A model generated the notes under the pieces. It worked only from the letters and a program-made list of their open reading frames with translations. It was not told the DNA's origin and searched no databases. Below are positions 22,393-25,882 of a stretch of DNA of 25,882 nucleotides, one piece after another. Within the stretch, counting starts at the first letter, position 1, and each line of letters opens with the position of its first letter. The stretch is from NCBI GenBank assembly GCA_947630255.1, contig CANRGU010000005.1:1-25882 (forward strand), written 5' to 3'. Position numbers and translations under genes: made by a program. The DNA is from an uncultured Clostridia bacterium. GTDB lineage: Bacteria; Bacillota; Clostridia; TANB77; CAG-508.

Positions 22393-23595
22393 TTATTTTA
22401 CTAATTCTGCTGTTTCTTCTGCTATTTCTAATTCTTCGTTTGTTGGTATTACATACATTTTTATTTTTGAGTCTGGCATGCTGATTATTCCTTCATATTG
22501 TTCATTATCGTTGTGTGAACTGTCAAATTTAATTCCAAGTTCTTCTAGTCCTGATACGCATCTACAAATTACGTCTGGATTATGTTCTCCTATTCCACCT
22601 TCAAATATTATTGCATCTACGTGTCCAAGTACTGCCATGTATGAACCTATATATTTTTTTACTCTATATGCAAACATATCAAGTGCAAGTGTTGCTCTTT
22701 TATCTCCTTGTTTTTCTAATTCTTTTAAGTCTCTTATGTCTCCTGTTTTTTCAGAAATTCCAAGTAGTCCAGATTTTTTGTTTAAAATTGTTGTCATTTC
22801 ACTTATGTCCATATTCTCTTTTTTCATAATAAATTCTAATATTGCTGGGTCTAAATCTCCAGATCTTGTTCCCATAATTAATCCTTCAAGTGGTGTAAGT
22901 CCCATAGAAGTATCTACGCATTTACCATTTTTTATTGCTGCAATACTTGCTCCGTTTCCTAGGTGGCAAGATATTATATTTATATCTTCTAAATTCTTTC
23001 CTAATACTTTTGCAGCTTGTTTTGCTATAAATTTATGTGATGTTCCATGTGCTCCATATCTTTTAATTCCATATTTTTCATAATATTTATATGGTATTGC
23101 ATAAAGTGCTGCCTTTTCTGGTATTGTAGTATGGAAGGCTGTATCAAATATTAATGCTTGTGGAATTCCTGGCATTATTTTTGTACATGCTTCTATTCCT
23201 TGAATATGTGCTGGATTATGAAGTGGTGCATACTCTATTGCGTTTTTATAATCCTTCATAACTTCTTCTGTAATTAAAACAGGTTTACTAAATTTAGGAC
23301 CTCCATTTACTATTCTGTGTCCTATTGCACTTATTTCTGATAAGTCTTTTATTGCTCCTCTTTCTTCATCTAATAAATATTTTACTACTTTTTCGAAAGC
23401 ATCTGTATGATTTGGAATATCCATTTCATCTCTCGTTTTCTTTCCAGTTCTATCTTTATACTCTAAAAAGGGTTTATCTATCCCTTGTCCTCCAATTCTA
23501 TCACATCTTCCTGATGCTAATACTTCATCATTTTCCATATTTATTAATTGGAATTTTAATGATGAACTTCCACAGTTTACTACTAAAATTTTCAT
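22393..23595 (-). CDS. ackA: Acetate kinase
   Basis: 400 residues, full length. The N-terminal phosphate-binding motif is VNCGSSSLKFQL. The other ASKHA signatures are DTAFHTTIP, RYGAHGTSHKFI, HLGNGASIAAI, MGTRSGDLDP and VFEGGIGEH-like IIFEGGIGEHNP. It converts acetyl phosphate and ADP into acetate and ATP, the last step of fermentative acetate formation. It follows pta by 21 bases, the usual pta-ackA operon, and is transcribed after it. Nothing unusual is seen. Confidence 0.99.
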   Translation of the reverse strand: MKILVVNCGSSSLKFQLINMENDEVLASGRCDRIGGQGIDKPFLEYKDRTGKKTRDEMDIPNHTDAFEKVVKYLLDEERGAIKDLSEISAIGHRIVNGGPKFSKPVLITEEVMKDYKNAIEYAPLHNPAHIQGIEACTKIMPGIPQALIFDTAFHTTIPEKAALYAIPYKYYEKYGIKRYGAHGTSHKFIAKQAAKVLGKNLEDINIISCHLGNGASIAAIKNGKCVDTSMGLTPLEGLIMGTRSGDLDPAILEFIMKKENMDISEMTTILNKKSGLLGISEKTGDIRDLKELEKQGDKRATLALDMFAYRVKKYIGSYMAVLGHVDAIIFEGGIGEHNPDVICRCVSGLEELGIKFDSSHNDNEQYEGIISMPDSKIKMYVIPTNEELEIAEETAELVK

Positions 23596-23616
23596 TGTTT
23601 TATCTCCTTACTTTAT

Positions 23617-24615
23617 TTAATTTTTTTGAGCCTGAACGCACGTAATAGCCACAACTCCCACTATATCTTCTGCTTTACAGCCTCTTGATAAATCATTTAC
23701 TGGTTTTGCCATACCTTGACATATTGGTCCATAAGCTTCTGCTTTTGCTAATCTTTCTACTAGTTTATATCCTATGTTTCCAGCTTGTAAATCTGGGAAT
23801 ATCATAGTATTTGCAGTTCCTGCAACTTTGCTTTCTGGTGCTTTTGATTTAGCAATGCTTGGTATTATTGCTGCATCAAATTGCATTTCTCCATCTATTA
23901 ATAAATTTGGTTCCTTTTGTTTTGCAATTTCTGTTGCTATTCTTACTTTGTCTACTTCTTCTGCCTTTGCGCTTCCCATTGTAGAATATGAAAGCATTGC
24001 TACTTTTGGTTCTTTTCCTATTATTTGTTTATAACTTTTTGCCGTAGAAATTGCTATTTCTGATAATTCTTCTGAGTTTGGATTTTGATTTAATCCGCAG
24101 TCAGAAAATACAAATACACCATTTTCTCCAAATTCACAATTTGGAACATCTAATACACAAAATGTTGAAACTAATTTTGTGCCTGGTGCTGTTTTTAAAA
24201 TTTGAAGTGCTGGTCTTAAAGTATCTGCTGTTGAATGTGCTGCTCCTGATACTAGTCCATCAGCTTTTTCTTGTTTTACCATCATCATTCCAAAAAATAC
24301 TGGATCAAGCATTAATTCTTTTGCTTTTTCTATGGTCATTCCTTTATGTTTTCTAAGTTCATAAAAAGTATTTGCGTACTCTTCATAATTCTCTGATTTA
24401 GATGGATTAACTATTCGAGCTTTAGAAATATCAAATTTATTTTCATTTGCAACTTTTGCTATTTCTTCTTCATTTCCTATTAATATTATTTTACAAAATT
24501 CTTTTTTAGAAATTATATCAACTGCTTTAAGTGTTCTTATATCTGTTGCTTCTGGTAACACTATCGTTTTTATTTCTTGTTTTGCTCTATTCATCATGTC
24601 TTGTACAAAACTCAT
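23617..24615 (-). CDS. pta: Phosphate acetyltransferase
   Basis: 332 residues, the short single-domain form typical of Clostridia. Recognisable blocks are IVLPEATDIRTLKA (18-31), KADGLVSGAAHSTADTLRPALQ, STMGSAKAEEVDKV and PDLQAGNIGYKLVERLA. It exchanges CoA of acetyl-CoA for phosphate to give acetyl phosphate for AckA. It has a promoter about 35 bases upstream of its start and a GGGAGG ribosome site. Confidence 0.98.
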   Translation of the reverse strand: MSFVQDMMNRAKQEIKTIVLPEATDIRTLKAVDIISKKEFCKIILIGNEEEIAKVANENKFDISKARIVNPSKSENYEEYANTFYELRKHKGMTIEKAKELMLDPVFFGMMMVKQEKADGLVSGAAHSTADTLRPALQILKTAPGTKLVSTFCVLDVPNCEFGENGVFVFSDCGLNQNPNSEELSEIAISTAKSYKQIIGKEPKVAMLSYSTMGSAKAEEVDKVRIATEIAKQKEPNLLIDGEMQFDAAIIPSIAKSKAPESKVAGTANTMIFPDLQAGNIGYKLVERLAKAEAYGPICQGMAKPVNDLSRGCKAEDIVGVVAITCVQAQKN

Positions 24616-24648
24616 TTATATTCCTCCCTTTTTTAAACATACTTATAT

Positions 24649-24677
24649 ATTATATATATAAATTCTAAAAAGTACAA
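24649..24677 (-). promoter_or_regulatory. pta-ackA promoter
   Basis: Minus strand TTGTAC (24677-24672), 17-base spacer, TATAAT (24654-24649). Confidence 0.65.
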
Positions 24678-24700
24678 TATCTTTTTGAAATTTATTTTCC

Positions 24701-24729
24701 TTGCAATTAGTGTATATAAATTATATAAT
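24701..24729 (+). promoter_or_regulatory. Promoter of the tRNA-Leu gene
   Basis: TTGCAA (24701-24706), 17-base spacer, TATAAT (24724-24729), placing the start very close to the mature tRNA 5' end at 24741. Confidence 0.65.
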
Positions 24730-24740
24730 AATTATTAGAT

Positions 24741-24826
24741 GCGAGTATGCTGGAATTGGCAGACAGGCATGTTTGAGGGGCATGTGTGCTTAGCACGTAT
24801 GGGTTCAAGTCCCATTACTCGCACCA
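24741..24826 (+). tRNA. tRNA-Leu (anticodon GAG)
   Basis: Acceptor arms GCGAGTA and TACTCGC pair fully, with discriminator A and an encoded CCA (24824-24826). The anticodon stem CATGT/GCATG holds the loop TTGAGGG, anticodon GAG, which reads CUC and CUU. The long variable arm (TGTGC-TTA-GCACG) and T-arm GGGTTCAAGTCCC are as expected for a class II leucine tRNA. It is a normal 7-base loop, so this tRNA does not explain the CGGA sites. Confidence 0.97.
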
Positions 24827-24871
24827 AGCTTGCTTTATATGAGATTGAAAATAAATTTAATAATGGAGGAA

Positions 24872-24891
24872 AAACACTTCCCTAAGTGTTT
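24872..24891 (+). terminator. Hairpin between the tRNA-Leu gene and the pseudouridine synthase gene
   Basis: AAACACTT and AAGTGTTT form a perfect 8-bp stem with loop CCCT, followed by ATTTTT and then the ATG at 24898. GGAGG (24865-24869) lies on the far side of the stem. It may be the tRNA terminator and/or bring the ribosome site close to the ATG. Confidence 0.55.
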
Positions 24892-24897
24892 ATTTTT

Positions 24898-25773
24898 ATG
24901 GAATTAAAATATATAGTAAATAACTTATCTAATTATACAAATGTTAGGCAGGTTTTAAAAAATGAATTTAATATGTCAAATAGATTAATTACTAAATTAA
25001 AACAGAATAAGCTAATCTATTTAAATAATGAAGATACCTATTTAGATAAAATCCTCTCTATAGGTGATACTGTAAAATGTATTATTGATTTTGACGAAAC
25101 TTCTGAAAATATTGTTTCTATTAAAATGGATTTAAAAATCATATATGAAGATGATTATTTTTTAGTAGTTGATAAACCTTATAACATGGCTGTTCATCCT
25201 TCTATTCTTCATTATACTAATAGTCTCTCTAATGGTGTTAAATATTATTTTGAATCTATTGGTTTGAATAGGAAAATTAGACCTGTAAATAGGTTAGATA
25301 GAAATACAACTGGTATTGTAATATTTGCTAAAAATGAATATATACAAGAATGTCTTATAAAGCAAATGGAGTCAAAAACTTTTTACAAAGAATATATAGC
25401 AATTTTAGAAGGTGTTTTAAATAAAAAAAGTGGAACAATAAATGCTCCAATAGCTAGAAAATCTGATAGTATAATCGAAAGATGTATTGATGAAAACGGA
25501 GTAAATGCAATTTCACATTATGAAGTAATTGAAAGTAAAAATAATATTTCTTTGGTAAAATTTATCTTAGAAACTGGAAGAACTCATCAAATTAGACTTC
25601 ATTCAAAGTATATTGGTCATCCTATTGTAGGTGATACCTTATATGGAAATGAATCTCCATTAATTAGTAGACAAGCTCTTCATTGCTATAAAATAGCATT
25701 TGTGCATCCAATTAATAAAAATCAAATGGAATTTATTTCAAATATTCCAGAAGATATTTTAAAACTTCTATAA
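24898..25773 (+). CDS. RluA/RluD family pseudouridine synthase
   Basis: 291 residues from the ATG at 24898 (a longer frame begins at a GTG inside the hairpin). The N-terminal S4-like part (about 1-75) precedes the catalytic domain. The family signature RPVNRLDRNTTGIVIFAKN carries the catalytic Asp, and GRTHQIRLHSKYIGHPIVGD is the second conserved block. These enzymes isomerise uridines in rRNA or tRNA; the specific target cannot be read from sequence, though the RluD/YlyB group is the nearest in layout. It is convergent with rnpB. Confidence 0.92.
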   Translation: MELKYIVNNLSNYTNVRQVLKNEFNMSNRLITKLKQNKLIYLNNEDTYLDKILSIGDTVKCIIDFDETSENIVSIKMDLKIIYEDDYFLVVDKPYNMAVHPSILHYTNSLSNGVKYYFESIGLNRKIRPVNRLDRNTTGIVIFAKNEYIQECLIKQMESKTFYKEYIAILEGVLNKKSGTINAPIARKSDSIIERCIDENGVNAISHYEVIESKNNISLVKFILETGRTHQIRLHSKYIGHPIVGDTLYGNESPLISRQALHCYKIAFVHPINKNQMEFISNIPEDILKLL

Positions 25774-25797
25774 AAAAAATGTCCACTTGGGACACTT
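25774..25797 (-). terminator. Terminator of rnpB
   Basis: GTGTCC and GGACAT (minus strand) flank a five-base loop, followed by a run of T residues. Confidence 0.7.
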
Positions 25798-25810
25798 TTG
25801 GTTTAAGTAA

Positions 25811-25882
25811 ATCTATAAGCCGGGTTCTGTTTAAAACAGCCATTTATCTAGGATATATATTACTATATATCTCAAGCCACCA
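25811..25882 (-). ncRNA. rnpB: RNase P RNA, 3' end (partial; continues past the window)
   Basis: The minus strand contains CAGAACCCGGCTTATAG, the diagnostic 3' end of bacterial RNase P RNA, preceded by GGTGGCTTGAG and TAGATAAATGGCTG, which match the conserved 3' region of the molecule. An intrinsic terminator follows. Only the last 70 or so bases are in the window. The RNA is the catalytic subunit that matures tRNA 5' ends. Confidence 0.88.

Noticed and set aside
24741..24826. The tRNA gene as the decoder of CGGA
   Set aside because: It is a normal leucine tRNA with anticodon GAG and a 7-base loop.

Overview
The window comes from a very AT-rich, endospore-forming member of the Firmicutes, most likely an uncultured gut-type Clostridia. 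The evidence is the sporulation set (SpoIIQ, SpoIID, SpoVS, GerW/YtfJ, DpaB), recA-recX with a LexA/DinR-type box, RNase Y/YmdB, pta-ackA, and AT-rich promoters with TTGACA/TATAAT boxes. No species can be named from sequence alone.

Layout. 1-2.7 kb (minus): spoIID-spoIIQ, rpmE and a 51-aa membrane peptide. 2.8-4.8 kb (plus): a VanW-domain lipoprotein and a D-Ala-D-Ala carboxypeptidase. 4.8-8.5 kb (minus): recA-recX-scpA, then DUF2953-ytfJ. 8.5-11.4 kb (minus): ymdB, spoVS and a family-5 solute-binding protein. 11.5-15.9 kb (minus): a complete diversity-generating retroelement (DGR), made of a secreted variable protein with its variable repeat (VR), a template repeat (TR), avd, the reverse transcriptase and a pilin-like protein. 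It lies between rny (16.0-17.6 kb) and ymdB, which are usually neighbours. 17.8-20.1 kb (minus): an Rpn-type nuclease and a second pilin-like protein with a C-type-lectin-like end. 20.2-21.6 kb (minus): dpaB and thiN. 21.7-25.9 kb: a monofunctional transglycosylase (plus), pta-ackA (minus), tRNA-Leu(GAG) and a RluA-family pseudouridine synthase (plus), and the 3' end of rnpB (minus).

The most striking observation is translational. Three genes (the VanW lipoprotein, the second pilin and dpaB, which has two sites) look frameshifted. All four breaks are the same event: an in-frame CGG codon followed by A, where reading CGGA as one glycine, or slipping +1 onto GGA, restores the full-length protein. 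I checked every CGG in the coding frames of the other genes (about 7,450 codons in all) and found no other in-frame CGG. CGG therefore appears to be used here only as a +1 frameshift or four-base glycine codon, not as arginine. This is a strong candidate for an undescribed recoding system.

The second highlight is the DGR. TR and VR are 143 bp each and differ at 22 positions, 20 of them at template adenines. The variable protein gene has its own promoter and a roughly 230-nt leader carrying a (GA)15 microsatellite and a terminator-like hairpin, so its expression may be switched separately from its sequence diversification. The second pilin may be another DGR target whose template lies outside the window.
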